From JADJXV01 sp964527785 (GTDB lineage Bacteria > Bacteroidota > Ignavibacteria > Kapaibacteriales > UBA961): 64,000 bases of DNA. Within the stretch, counting starts at the first letter, position 1. The number at the start of each line of letters is the position of its first letter. Position numbers and translations under genes: made by a program. Under the pieces are notes generated by a model. The model had not been told where the DNA came from and did no database searches. It saw nothing but the letters and a program-made list of their open reading frames with translations. The DNA lies in contig CAZGNO010000001.1 of the NCBI GenBank assembly GCA_964527785.1, forward strand, positions 62,001 to 126,000. Reading direction: 5' to 3'. Of this stretch, positions 33,601-41,487 are shown piece by piece.

Positions 33601-35284
33601 TGCATATAACGCTCCTTCAAATGAATACGAAAATCTGTCTATTCCACCGGTTGGAATTAATCCTGAATTCTGCCCTTCGGAGCTTCTCAAAGCCGCACGC
33701 AGTTCATGGGACAGCGCAATTGAGCTAGGGGGAAAACACGGATACAGAAACGCTCAAGTAACTGTAATTGCACCGACAGGGACGATTGGTCTTGTTATGG
33801 ACTGCGACACAACAGGTATTGAGCCGGATTTTGCAGTGGTTAAATTCAAGAAACTTGCCGGAGGCGGATATTTCAAAATCGTAAATCAATCTGTGCGTCG
33901 CGCTTTGGTGAATTTGGGATATAATAACCAACAAATTGATGATATTGAAAAGTATTGCAAAGGACGCGGAACATTTGTCGGTTGCTCGTCAATTAACCGT
34001 CAGAAACTGAAAGAAAAGGGATTTACCGACGAGAAAATTGACATTATCGAGCAACAGCTTGATAATGTATTCGACATTAAATTTGCTTTCAATAAATGGG
34101 CTTTAGGTGATGAATTCTGTCATTCGCTGGGATTTACCGACGAACAGTTAAATGATTTTTCATTCGATATGCTTCGTCAGCTAGGATTTAGTAAGGACGA
34201 AATTGAAATTGCGAACGACTATGTATGCGGCACAATGATGATAGAAGGTGCACCGCATCTTAAAGACGAGCATCTGCCGATTTTCGATTGCGCAAATAAA
34301 TGCGGCAGAAAAGGTCAGCGTTATATTCAGTACATGGCTCACGTCAGAATGATGGCTGCTGCCCAACCGTTTATTTCCGGTGCAATCTCTAAAACGGTAA
34401 ATATGCCTGCCGATGCAAGTGTGGAAGACGTGGGTAATGTGTATATGGAATCATGGAAATTGATGGTAAAGGCGATTGCGCTCTACCGCGACGGCTCGAA
34501 ACTCTCACAACCGCTTAATTCTTCTAATGATAGTGACTTGGATGAAGTGATCATGCTCGGCGATGAAGACACATTAGACGAAACACTCGGACAAAAAGAA
34601 GTACAGGAGCGAATAATAGAGCGTGTGTATCACCGCGCCGAACGACGTCGCCTCCCGAAAAAACGCAAAGGACATGTACGCGAGGCATACGTAGGCGGAC
34701 ACAAAGTATTCCTTCGTACAGGAGAATTTGAAGACGGGACACTTGGTGAAATTTTCATTGATATGTACAAGGAAGGCGCATCGTTCAAGGGGTTGATGAA
34801 CTGTTTTGCAGTGCTTGCCTCGAAGGCATTGCAATATGGTATTCCGCTTGAGGAACTGGTGGATTCATTCACTTTCACGCGTTTCGAACCGGCAGGACCT
34901 GTACAAGGACACGAATCTATCAAAAACTCAACGTCGGTTCTGGATTATATCTTCCGTTCACTTGGTTATGATTATCTCAACCGTACTGATTTTGTTCATG
35001 TAAAAGCTGTGGATGAGGTTCCGTCCAAGCCGCCGGTGGTATTACCCAAAGGACATCAGCTAAAAGCCGAAGAGTCTGTAAATCTTACATTGGACTTTGC
35101 GGATTCTGCCCGTGCAGCAGCAAAAGTATCCGGCGGCGGAAATGGCTCGCTTACTAAAGTGTATGAAGCGAAAACAAAGGGCTATACGGGTGAGCAGTGT
35201 TCTAATTGCAGTTCGATGCGGGTGAAGCGTAATGGAAGCTGCACCGTGTGCGAAGATTGCGGGACGACCAGCGGGTGTTCGTAA
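30626..35284 (+). CDS. nrdJ: Vitamin B12-dependent ribonucleotide reductase (class II, NrdJ) carrying an intein
   Basis: This 1552-residue precursor would yield a 1154-residue reductase after removal of a 398-residue intein (residues 183-580). Class II reductases use adenosylcobalamin to make deoxyribonucleotides, aerobically or anaerobically. Extein features: NSPQWFNTGL and the split QPHA/CFIQSVEDD site, whose Cys581 matches the conserved redox-active cysteine of the N-terminal strand; FKFGSGTGSNFSSLR; SNPCSEYMFLDDTACNLASL with the presumed thiyl-radical Cys852, the Asn/Glu pair and the second redox Cys863; VIAPTGTIGLVMDCDTTG; and a C-terminal cysteine-rich tail with CSNCSSMRVKRNGSC then CEDC, as in NrdJ. 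No nrdA/nrdB pair is nearby. The promoter is likely at 30418-30449 and a strong terminator follows. Confidence 0.96.
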   Translation: MNIPRRFTQSGSSPYSQFEYTRRSSVLRNPDGSLVFNMENIEVPSHWSQVATDILAQKYFRKAGVPLIDEQGNPVLDDNGKQKTGSENNLRQVVHRLAGCWRHWGEKYGYFDTTEDAQAFYDEIAYTLLKQMTAPNSPQWFNTGLNFAYGISGKPQGHYYVDPETAELTQSTDSYTHPQPHACARRNTLLFTDEGVVTIGSVVDENKVGMRVFDGNRFVNVVAVKNNGVKSVYRAVLKNGNFIEFTDDHRIWNSDKRLKDGGHYSWGELRTLLGRKVQQVAMSEPVHSLLEVFNSEYANGSTEYTSKQSPLHSVGNDSEFTFNHKQSEKNSIAKAALAGWIIGDGYYGKYNKNNKTTMFGAITVNDDEFNYVTDLFTEVFGDYTVGVRRDVGELYRIVKLDSKRVDTYVEEYELNTTSLTASVPECIFKSGRDEQYAFLQALFQADGCVRVRNENGRNSGDVTLTTISEELAHGVQILLLSLGIYSTVTRCNDSREDRHKPYHVSIAYSSERKKFENYVNFVSEEKRCKLQLLNETIQGKNKYSTSEETIVSIEYIGEEEVFDIQTESAQFAANGVIVHNCFIQSVEDDLVNDGGIFDLITREARIFKFGSGTGSNFSSLRSSGEKLSGGGASSGLMSFLKIFDRAAGAIKSGGTTRRAAKMVIVNIDHPDIEAFIEWKAKEEEKVAALVAGSKINATFLQAILDEAMTGGADRKENQRLNTLIQRALHRAVPLNYIQRTLDLLEQGYTTLNFDTFDTHYESEAYITVSGQNSNNSVRVTNEFMQAVIEDGTWDLKWRTKKGIAKTVKARDLWAKINMSAWKSADPGLQFDTTINEWHTCPSDGRINGSNPCSEYMFLDDTACNLASLNLAHFVDENGKFLVEDFRHATRLWTIVLEISVLMAQFPSKQIAKLSYEFRTLGLGYANLGTILMTDGIPYDSPKALAIAGAITALMTGESYAASAELARDVKPFPSYEKNKEAMLRVMRNHRRAAYNAPSNEYENLSIPPVGINPEFCPSELLKAARSSWDSAIELGGKHGYRNAQVTVIAPTGTIGLVMDCDTTGIEPDFAVVKFKKLAGGGYFKIVNQSVRRALVNLGYNNQQIDDIEKYCKGRGTFVGCSSINRQKLKEKGFTDEKIDIIEQQLDNVFDIKFAFNKWALGDEFCHSLGFTDEQLNDFSFDMLRQLGFSKDEIEIANDYVCGTMMIEGAPHLKDEHLPIFDCANKCGRKGQRYIQYMAHVRMMAAAQPFISGAISKTVNMPADASVEDVGNVYMESWKLMVKAIALYRDGSKLSQPLNSSNDSDLDEVIMLGDEDTLDETLGQKEVQERIIERVYHRAERRRLPKKRKGHVREAYVGGHKVFLRTGEFEDGTLGEIFIDMYKEGASFKGLMNCFAVLASKALQYGIPLEELVDSFTFTRFEPAGPVQGHESIKNSTSVLDYIFRSLGYDYLNRTDFVHVKAVDEVPSKPPVVLPKGHQLKAEESVNLTLDFADSARAAAKVSGGGNGSLTKVYEAKTKGYTGEQCSNCSSMRVKRNGSCTVCEDCGTTSGCS
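31172..32365 (+). mobile_element. Full-length intein with LAGLIDADG homing endonuclease, in frame within nrdJ
   Basis: Residues 183-580 (398 aa) interrupt the reductase between QPHA and CFIQ. Intein features: first residue Cys183 (CARRNTLLFTDEG), block B-like EFTDDHRIW, two dodecapeptides of a homing endonuclease (ALAGWIIGDGYY near residue 336 and FLQALFQADGCV near 437), block F EEEVFDIQTESAQFAANGV and the terminal VIVHN with penultimate His and final Asn580, followed by +1 Cys581. All splicing residues of a class 1 intein are therefore present, so self-splicing is expected. The endonuclease motifs keep an Asp at each catalytic position (GDG, ADG). Base composition resembles the host gene by eye. 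Confidence 0.95.
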
Positions 35285-35310
35285 AAACAAGTAGCTGAGT
35301 GAAATATGAA

Positions 35311-35347
35311 AAGCGGCAGTTCCGTGAGTGGGACTGCCGCTTTTTTT
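35311..35347 (+). terminator. Intrinsic terminator of nrdJ
   Basis: AGCGGCAGT (35312-35320) pairs with ACTGCCGCT (35333-35341), with CC/GG pairs further in, followed by seven T. Confidence 0.9.
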
Positions 35348-35532
35348 GTTATTCACGGTTTGCTTAGTAAAGTTATTCTTTATTCATCAATATTCTAAAA
35401 CTCCTGATGCTTCACATCTTGCTATAATGCCGCACACCTTTCCCTTCCCGCATTTTTCGTATATTGCACCTAAAAACAACACACTAACCTGATTTTATAG
35501 GTGCAGTTGCTGCCCTTCTATTCCGAAAAACT

Positions 35533-36921
35533 ATGTTTGAATTACCTATTCTTAACCAATCATTTGAGGATGAAGGTATAGAATTGTCTTCTCCCTCTGC
35601 TCCAGAACGCAAACTCTACGTGGAAACCTACGGCTGTCAAATGAACGTAAACGACTCCGAAATTGTAAAAGGAGTGATGAACAATAGCGGCTACGCAATT
35701 ACAGACAAGCCCGATGATGCTGATGTAATCCTCCTGAATACATGCGCTGTCCGTGATAATGCCGAGCGTAAAATCCACGAACGCCTCGACCATTTGAAGT
35801 ATTATAAAAAGCGGAACAGTGATTTGGTCGTAGGTGTTTTGGGCTGTATGGCAGAGCGTCTTCGAGGGGATTTACTGGAGAAAAAACTGGTGGATGTGGT
35901 CGTAGGGCCTGACGAGTATCGAAGTGTACCCGAACTGGTAAGCAGGGCGTTTACAGGCGAGAAAGGAATTGCGGTAAAGCTAAGCCGTGTTGAAACGTAT
36001 GACGATATTCTACCACTCCGAACCGATGGTATTTCTGCCTGGGTTTCGATTATGCGCGGCTGCGATAAGTTCTGTACATTTTGCGTAGTGCCATTCACTC
36101 GCGGACGGGAACGCTCACGGACACTGGATTCGGTGGTGAATGAACTTAGAATACTGCAGGATAGCGGATTCAAGGAAGCAACTCTGCTTGGGCAAAACGT
36201 AAACAGTTACCGTGATGAACAGACAAGCAAAGACTTTGCAGATTTGCTGGCTGCATCAGCGCGCGCTGTTCCCGAAATGCGTATTCGATACACAACGTCC
36301 CATCCGCAAGATATGAGCGATAAACTCATCGAAACTATGGCGGAATTTGATAATATTTGCAAATATGTTCACTTGCCGGTGCAGTCCGGTTCGGATAGGA
36401 TTTTGAAATTGATGAATCGTACCTATACGGTAGAACATTATCTGGAACGTATGAGAAAAATAAAAGAATTAATGCCGAATTGCGCTCTTTCGACGGATAT
36501 AATTGTAGGATTCCCCACCGAAACAGAAGAAGATAACGAAGCAACTATCGAACTGATGCAACAGGTTCGGTACGACGGTGCATATATGTACAAATACTCC
36601 CCACGTGAAAAAACCAAAGCATGGAAAATGGGAGACGATGTACCGGATGATGTGAAAACAGAACGCCTTAACCGTATAATAGAAAAACAAAGAATCGTTT
36701 CAGGTGAGCTTAATCAACTGACCTTAGGGACAGTTGAAAAGGTATTGGTAGAGGGACCCAGCAAGAAAACCCCTACCGAGTGGCAAGGACGCACAGACTC
36801 AAACAAAATCGTAATTTTTACTCATAATGAATTTGGCGGGTATATTGTGGGTGATATTATTCCTGTGAAAATCAATCGTGCTAATTCTGCTACGATGTTT
36901 GGGGATATAGTGCCACACTAA
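35533..36921 (+). CDS. miaB: tRNA-2-methylthio-N6-dimethylallyladenosine synthase MiaB
   Basis: A 462-residue radical-SAM methylthiotransferase that adds methylthio to i6A37 of tRNAs decoding codons starting with U. The N-terminal UPF0004 domain holds three cysteines for an auxiliary Fe-S cluster (YVETYGCQMNVND with Cys35, LLNTCAVRDNAE, VLGCMAERL). The radical-SAM motif is MRGCDKFCTFCVVPFTRGRE with Cys177, 181 and 184. A C-terminal TRAM domain begins near residue 395. RERSR and the lack of an RimO-specific motif support MiaB over RimO, although the two are close relatives. The 36922-36940 gap to the ATPase gene is only 19 bases. Confidence 0.95.
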   Translation: MFELPILNQSFEDEGIELSSPSAPERKLYVETYGCQMNVNDSEIVKGVMNNSGYAITDKPDDADVILLNTCAVRDNAERKIHERLDHLKYYKKRNSDLVVGVLGCMAERLRGDLLEKKLVDVVVGPDEYRSVPELVSRAFTGEKGIAVKLSRVETYDDILPLRTDGISAWVSIMRGCDKFCTFCVVPFTRGRERSRTLDSVVNELRILQDSGFKEATLLGQNVNSYRDEQTSKDFADLLAASARAVPEMRIRYTTSHPQDMSDKLIETMAEFDNICKYVHLPVQSGSDRILKLMNRTYTVEHYLERMRKIKELMPNCALSTDIIVGFPTETEEDNEATIELMQQVRYDGAYMYKYSPREKTKAWKMGDDVPDDVKTERLNRIIEKQRIVSGELNQLTLGTVEKVLVEGPSKKTPTEWQGRTDSNKIVIFTHNEFGGYIVGDIIPVKINRANSATMFGDIVPH

Positions 36922-36940
36922 TATAACTATAGAAAATACT

Positions 36941-38092
36941 ATGAAAACAATAATTAATGAGTTGACCATCAAGAACTTTAAGTCTATTAAGGAAATAAAG
37001 CTTGATTGTAAGCAGGTGAATATTTTTATTGGGAAGCCTAACACGGGGAAGTCTAATATTCTTGAGGCGATTTCATTGCTTTCGGGGGATATGGCTGTAA
37101 AAACAAAGTTTTTGGAAGGGAAGGTATATTATGAAAAAGTAAGTGATCTTTTTAATATGTTGGATACATCCCGCCCGGTTTCAGTAGAAAGCAATATTGG
37201 CGATGCACAAATTTCATTTTTTCCAAACGATGGGTTGTTTGGATATTTTGCAGATAATAATGGTCTTAATCATATGCAAAATACGCGTAGCTTTTCTTCT
37301 TCAAAAGAAGCATTTAAAAGTTTTATAGATCAAAAGAGTAAAGCGGAAGAAGAAACAAATAAAATTTATGCTTCAGAAAATGCATTGGATTATACGAACA
37401 GTCAAAAAGTTTTTGTACATAGCGGTTCCTATTTTAGTAGCATAATCGGAAAAGATGGCTTAGTACTTATGGTTTCAGATTCTATTCGGAGTACAGGTAT
37501 ACGTAGCTATCATTATAAGCGTTTAACCAATCATGGTAATACTGAAATTGGTTATCTTTTACCGCCTTATGGTGACAATTTATTGGAAGTATTGCAGCAT
37601 ACGCCTAAGTTGCAAGAAATAATAGTTGATTTCTTAAAACCATTCGGCTTTGACATAGTACTTGTATTTGATGATCCTAAGGAAAATAAAATTAAGATTC
37701 AGAAAAGATCCGGCGCATTTCATGTACAATTATCATATTCCCTAATAGCTGATACTTTCCAAAGAATGATATTTCATCTGGCAGCAATCTATTCAAATAG
37801 AGACTCAGTAATATTATTCGAAGAACCTGAAGCGCATACGTATGCGCCTTATCAAAGCTTTTTGGTTGATGAAATTTTAGCAGACGAGCAAAACCAGTAT
37901 TTTATAACTACACATAGCGATGGTATTTTCGATTCCCTACTTCGCGAGGCAACGGAGAAGGTAGCCGTATTTATAGTAGGATATGATGATTCTCAAACTA
38001 AAATCAGACCACTCACCGATGAAGAGGTTAGTGATTATTTAACTGGCTATGCAAGTATCTTTCAAAATCTTGACGGATATAGTGTTACATGA
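36941..38092 (+). CDS. RecF/OLD-like AAA ATPase of a two-gene cassette
   Basis: A 383-residue cytosolic ATPase of the SMC-like AAA_15/AAA_21 class. It opens with INELTIKNFKSIKEIKLD and Walker A FIGKPNTGKSNILEAIS at residues 30-46. Walker B with catalytic Glu is VILFEEPEAHTYAP near residue 290, followed by QYFITTHSDGIFDSLL, the switch His segment. There is no long coiled coil, only a short central insert rich in Ser/Lys. These ATPases power DNA-repair factors and many anti-phage or toxin systems (OLD, RloA, AriA of PARIS). The stop overlaps the next start by 4 bases (ATGA), implying translational coupling with the downstream gene. The pair is inserted between miaB and yraN and is visibly more AT-rich than both, consistent with transfer. 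The biological target is unknown. Confidence 0.85.
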   Translation: MKTIINELTIKNFKSIKEIKLDCKQVNIFIGKPNTGKSNILEAISLLSGDMAVKTKFLEGKVYYEKVSDLFNMLDTSRPVSVESNIGDAQISFFPNDGLFGYFADNNGLNHMQNTRSFSSSKEAFKSFIDQKSKAEEETNKIYASENALDYTNSQKVFVHSGSYFSSIIGKDGLVLMVSDSIRSTGIRSYHYKRLTNHGNTEIGYLLPPYGDNLLEVLQHTPKLQEIIVDFLKPFGFDIVLVFDDPKENKIKIQKRSGAFHVQLSYSLIADTFQRMIFHLAAIYSNRDSVILFEEPEAHTYAPYQSFLVDEILADEQNQYFITTHSDGIFDSLLREATEKVAVFIVGYDDSQTKIRPLTDEEVSDYLTGYASIFQNLDGYSVT

Positions 38093-38619
38093 ATACAAGC
38101 CCAAAACCGATACTCTATCCTGAATGTTTTTTCGATACATTAATTATTGAAATCCTGACAGATTCTTTTGAGTGGAAGCATAATAGTGAATTTCAACACG
38201 TAAATGGAACAGAAGTTTTTGTTGTAATGGAAAAAAGAGGTGACCTTGAAATCACTGTCGGATTCTTTGACAAAAATAAAAAAGGATTGAAAACTAATAA
38301 ATTTATGAGTGATTTTTCACTTAGTGAGGAAAAGGATGGCGTGCAATGGCTTAAACACTCAACCCTTCCAAATCAGCACGTTTTCTATATTAAAGAAGGA
38401 ATTGAAAAATGGATTTTAGATACTGCAAAGAGTTTATCAATATCACCGTTGATTTATAGTATCCCCGAAGAACTTGATACGTTCAAAAATAGAACTAAGA
38501 GATTAAAAATTTCAGAGGATATAGAAATGTCAAATTTTATCAAAGCAATTATCACAGCAAATCCTCCACAGATTATAACACTACGTGAATTTATTGTAGC
38601 TGTATTCGGTAAACAATAA
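38089..38619 (+). CDS. Unknown partner of the ATPase, possibly Toprim-like (DUF3226/RloB/AriB-like)
   Basis: A 176-residue cytosolic protein, translationally coupled to the ATPase by a 4-base overlap. I recognise no family with certainty. The start ILYPECFFDTLIIEIL resembles the first Toprim motif (hydrophobic strand, Glu, two residues, then Asp), with Cys where Gly is usual. The next strand ITVGFFDKNKKG could carry the Asp motif, and YIKEGIEKWILDTAKSL resembles the 'E-W' helix of small Toprim-like proteins that accompany RecF-like ATPases. In that reading it would be a nuclease effector activated by the ATPase. It is shorter than AriB or OLD Toprim domains, and the second Asp of the DxD pair is not obvious (DKN), so the enzyme may be divergent or inactive. 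Confidence 0.7.
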   Translation: MNTSPKPILYPECFFDTLIIEILTDSFEWKHNSEFQHVNGTEVFVVMEKRGDLEITVGFFDKNKKGLKTNKFMSDFSLSEEKDGVQWLKHSTLPNQHVFYIKEGIEKWILDTAKSLSISPLIYSIPEELDTFKNRTKRLKISEDIEMSNFIKAIITANPPQIITLREFIVAVFGKQ

Positions 38620-38647
38620 CCAATTCAATAACTAAGAACAGCCATCT

Positions 38648-39013
38648 ATGCCCGAACAACCAAACCAACGCGAAAAAGGCGCAATAGCCGAAGATGCAGC
38701 CGTAGAATTTCTTAAAGAAAAGGGCTTCAAAATCGTAAAGCGAAACTTTCATTTTGGGCGTGACGGTGAAATTGATATTATTGCCCGTGACAAGGATGTA
38801 CTTGTTTTTATTGAAGTAAAAGCACGGGCAAGTGATGTTTACGGTTCACCCGAATCCTCGATTACACCAAGCAAAATGAAAGTTATCAGGAGAACCGCCG
38901 AGGGGTATCTATACATAAATAAAATTAGTAATGTAGAATGCAGGTTTGATGTCATTGCACTTGACTACACACAAAGACCTCCTGAAATCCGCCATTTAAT
39001 TAACGCGTTCTAG
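38648..39013 (+). CDS. YraN/UPF0102-family protein
   Basis: A 121-residue protein with the UPF0102 pattern: REKGAIAEDAAVEFLKEKGFKIVKRNFHF, then GEIDIIARDKDVLVFIEVKAR with the restriction-endonuclease-like E...D...ExK catalytic core. The fold suggests a DNA-associated or Holliday-junction-like nuclease, but the biological role is not settled. It begins 28 bases after the ATPase cassette; in many genomes it neighbours rnhB or other housekeeping genes. Confidence 0.93.
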   Translation: MPEQPNQREKGAIAEDAAVEFLKEKGFKIVKRNFHFGRDGEIDIIARDKDVLVFIEVKARASDVYGSPESSITPSKMKVIRRTAEGYLYINKISNVECRFDVIALDYTQRPPEIRHLINAF

Positions 39014-39105
39014 CAGGCCAGACTGAAAAGTTCCGTTTATATATTTCAGCATAGCAATTTTTAATAAAATTATCCTCGTTTTATACACATTTCTCTGAAT
39101 TATAT

Positions 39106-40272
39106 ATGGACAGTTCAACTACTAAAGTCCGGCTTGATTCAATTGATTTTCTGCGTGGATTGGTAATGGTCATCATGGCACTCGATCATGTACGTGATTA
39201 TTTTTCTAATGCTTCGTTTGACCCCTTAGATATGGTGCATACTGACGTTTATTATTTTTTTACACGATTCATTACCCATTTTTGTGCTCCTGTTTTTGTG
39301 TTCCTTGCAGGAACGGGTGCTTACCTTTCATCCAAACGCGAACGCCCTGCTGAGTTGTCACGTTTTTTACTTACGCGCGGATTATGGCTTGTGTTTTTGG
39401 AGCTTACGGTGGTACGCTTCGGCTGGTTCTTTAATCTCAGCTATTCAACGTCAGTCGGGCAGGTTATCTGGGCAATAGGTTGGGCAATGGTTGCACTTGC
39501 GGGATTGATGTGGTTGCCGCAAAGGATTATCGCTGCAATTGGAATTTCAATCTTGCTGTTTCATAATTGTTTGGATGGGATTCACGCTAGAGAATTAGGA
39601 GCGATGGGTTGGATATGGAATATCTTCCACGAGCCGGGTGCGGTGATGATTACACCTACAAATTCAATGTTCTACCTTTATCCACTGCTTCCATGGATTG
39701 GCGTGATGGCAAGCGGCTACAGTTTTGGAGTATTATATAAAATGGAACAGCAACGCCGCAAATCCATTCTTCTATGGTTGGGTTTGGGGATGATTGCAGC
39801 TTTTTTCATTCTTCGAGGAATTAACATCTACGGTGACCCTGTGCCGTGGTTATTACAGCATGATACTACCCATACTGTGCTCTCGTTTTTTAATGTAGCG
39901 AAATATCCGCCGTCGTTATTATACCTATTGATCACACTAGGTCCGGCGATGCTTGTGCTTAGAGCATTTGATGGGAAGCAATTTTCTTTTTCAAAACCGG
40001 CTATTGTTTTCGGACGTGTCCCGATGTTTTATTACATAGTGCATATCTATCTAATTCATTTGCTCGCGGTACTGATTACCACTATTCGTGGAATGAATGC
40101 GGGATTTTTCACAAGTGATTCTCTTTTCTCGCAATCAGTCGGTGAGCTTGGGTTTCCGCTCATTGGAGTCTATATCGTATGGATTAGCGTGATTATTATG
40201 CTGTACCCACTCTGTAAGTGGTACGCAGGAGTGAAACGACGTGACACTTCGGGTTGGCTCAGCTATTTATAG
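39106..40272 (+). CDS. DUF1624-family membrane protein (HGSNAT-like acyltransferase fold)
   Basis: A 388-residue inner-membrane protein with about ten helices. It starts RLDSIDFLRGLVMVIMALDHVRDYF, the hallmark of DUF1624/heparan-alpha-glucosaminide N-acetyltransferase-type proteins, whose DH pair in the first helix aligns with the proposed active site. Later motifs include YPLLPWIGVMASGYSFG and ILFGRVPMFYYIVHIYLIH-like sequence (FGRVPMFYYIVHIYLIHLLA). Such proteins are thought to acetylate or otherwise modify sugars at the membrane; the substrate is unknown. A terminator follows directly. Confidence 0.88.
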   Translation: MDSSTTKVRLDSIDFLRGLVMVIMALDHVRDYFSNASFDPLDMVHTDVYYFFTRFITHFCAPVFVFLAGTGAYLSSKRERPAELSRFLLTRGLWLVFLELTVVRFGWFFNLSYSTSVGQVIWAIGWAMVALAGLMWLPQRIIAAIGISILLFHNCLDGIHARELGAMGWIWNIFHEPGAVMITPTNSMFYLYPLLPWIGVMASGYSFGVLYKMEQQRRKSILLWLGLGMIAAFFILRGINIYGDPVPWLLQHDTTHTVLSFFNVAKYPPSLLYLLITLGPAMLVLRAFDGKQFSFSKPAIVFGRVPMFYYIVHIYLIHLLAVLITTIRGMNAGFFTSDSLFSQSVGELGFPLIGVYIVWISVIIMLYPLCKWYAGVKRRDTSGWLSYL

Positions 40273-40292
40273 AAAACTACATTTTTGAATAA

Positions 40293-40336
40293 ACAAAAGC
40301 CGCTTCTTTTTACACAAAGAAGCGGCTTTTGTTTTG
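40293..40336 (+). terminator. Strong bidirectional hairpin terminator
   Basis: CAAAAGCCGCTTCTTT and AAAGAAGCGGCTTTTG form a perfect 16-bp stem around TTACAC, then TTTTG. Confidence 0.92.
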
Positions 40337-40441
40337 AATAGTAGAGACGGTTATGCAAGAACATCTACCCCCATACCCGTCCAAAAACAACCTACAAGAC
40401 ACTTCTTCAATCCCAAAAAAACATAAAAAAATATTTTATAA

Positions 40442-40581
40442 ACCAAAACTGACCGAATTGGTCATTTTTGATGCTAATTTTAGTACTTTCTATTTTAATG
40501 TTATTATTTATTATATATAATAATTACGTAAATATTTGTGATTTTTAACGCGTGATTTAATACCAAAATTTGACCAGTTGG
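40442..40581. repeat. Pair of operator-like motifs in a 672-base gene-poor stretch
   Basis: In the gap 40273-40944, ACCAAAACTGACCGAATTGG (40442-40461) is followed exactly 120 bases later by ACCAAAATTTGACCAGTTGG (40562-40581). The first is embedded in the palindrome TGACC-5-GGTCA (40450-40464). An AT-rich run with few G/C (40480-40550) separates them. An open frame at 40596-40922 exists but has no support as a gene. I see no terminator or tRNA here beyond 40336. Confidence 0.45.
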
Positions 40582-40944
40582 AGGGCTGACTTTTTGTGTA
40601 CATTCTCCATTTTTTAAGGCATTTTTCCCGGTATATTGCATTTGTGAACCACAGATATCAGGATTCGGAGACATTTTCTTTAATAAATCTAGATGTACGT
40701 ACATCAAAAAACTATATGATAATCAGCATTATTGTCGGTATACAAAAAGAGCATCATAATACAGATTTAGCGGCAAAAGACGGAGTCAAGAGGCAAGGGA
40801 TGTTCCCACGGCTCAAGCCAAACGATTGTAAGCCATTTGCCGCTGAACTGTTTATCCATTCTTTGTTTCTTCATAAAATGGAATATATAGCTCATTGCAA
40901 GAGGACAAAGCAAATACACTAACAAATAACCGGAGGTAACACCA

Positions 40945-41211
40945 ATGCCGCTCACCGAAATTCTCACCTGCATCCAAAAGAATTACCATAATCCGGTGTT
41001 TGACGTAAATTTGCTGCACCGTTCCACAAAGGAATCTGCATCTCATTCCCGTTTGAAATTCAAGCGGGAGTACGGCTGTTCACTTCATGAAATGGTCGAA
41101 ACACTCAGAGTAGCCCTTGCTCTGGAATGGCTGGCTGAAAATGCAATTGTCACGATCTTCCCGGCTGAATATATAGCAGTTATTACAGTCAATGAACAAA
41201 ACTTGTCATGA
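40945..41211 (+). CDS. Short AraC-like helix-turn-helix protein
   Basis: An 88-residue protein with a strong ribosome binding site (CGGAGG, 10 bases before ATG). Residues 1-66 match the first half of an AraC DNA-binding domain: TEILTCIQKNYHNPVFDVNLL, then STKESASHSRLKFKREYGCSLHEMVETLRVALALEWLAENA. The second helix-turn-helix (normally I-IA-VGF-S--YF-R-FK) is missing; the frame ends in a hydrophobic tail and I could not restore it in another frame. It may be a natural mini-regulator or a truncated remnant. It sits alone in a gene-poor interval, downstream of the operator-like motifs at 40442-40581. Confidence 0.6.
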   Translation: MPLTEILTCIQKNYHNPVFDVNLLHRSTKESASHSRLKFKREYGCSLHEMVETLRVALALEWLAENAIVTIFPAEYIAVITVNEQNLS

Positions 41212-41352
41212 CAAGTAGTAATACACAAGTAATTTTCAAAAATTGAATCAGCACATTTCCAAGTACTTCACCCACAAACAATCCAACCAACAACAAGATT
41301 TAAGAGGAAGCAATAAGTTTTTCAGAAAAAAAAGTTTATCTTTGCCCTCTGT

Positions 41353-41487
41353 ATGGCTATTTGCCCTGTAATCAACTATATCATCCGTAGAATACGGTTT
41401 GCAAATCCTATTCTACTGATGATAATGAGGATTATACAAGTAGCTGAAAAACCGGATGAATTTTACCTGTTTCCTTCTGTAATCTGA
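41353..41487 (+). CDS. Possible 44-residue leader peptide before the DcuC-like gene
   Basis: An ATG at 41353 opens a frame with a hydrophobic, Ile/Met/Arg-rich peptide whose stop (TGA 41485-41487) directly abuts the ATG of the transporter gene, suggesting coupling. No strong ribosome binding site is seen and codon use cannot be judged at this length. It could be chance. Confidence 0.25.
   Translation: MAICPVINYIIRRIRFANPILLMIMRIIQVAEKPDEFYLFPSVI

Noticed and set aside
40596..40922. A 108-codon plus-strand frame starting at GTG before the AraC-like gene
   Set aside because: No ribosome binding site, mixed hydrophobic/basic composition without domain pattern, and overlapping minus-strand frames of similar length; looks like chance openness in AT-rich DNA.
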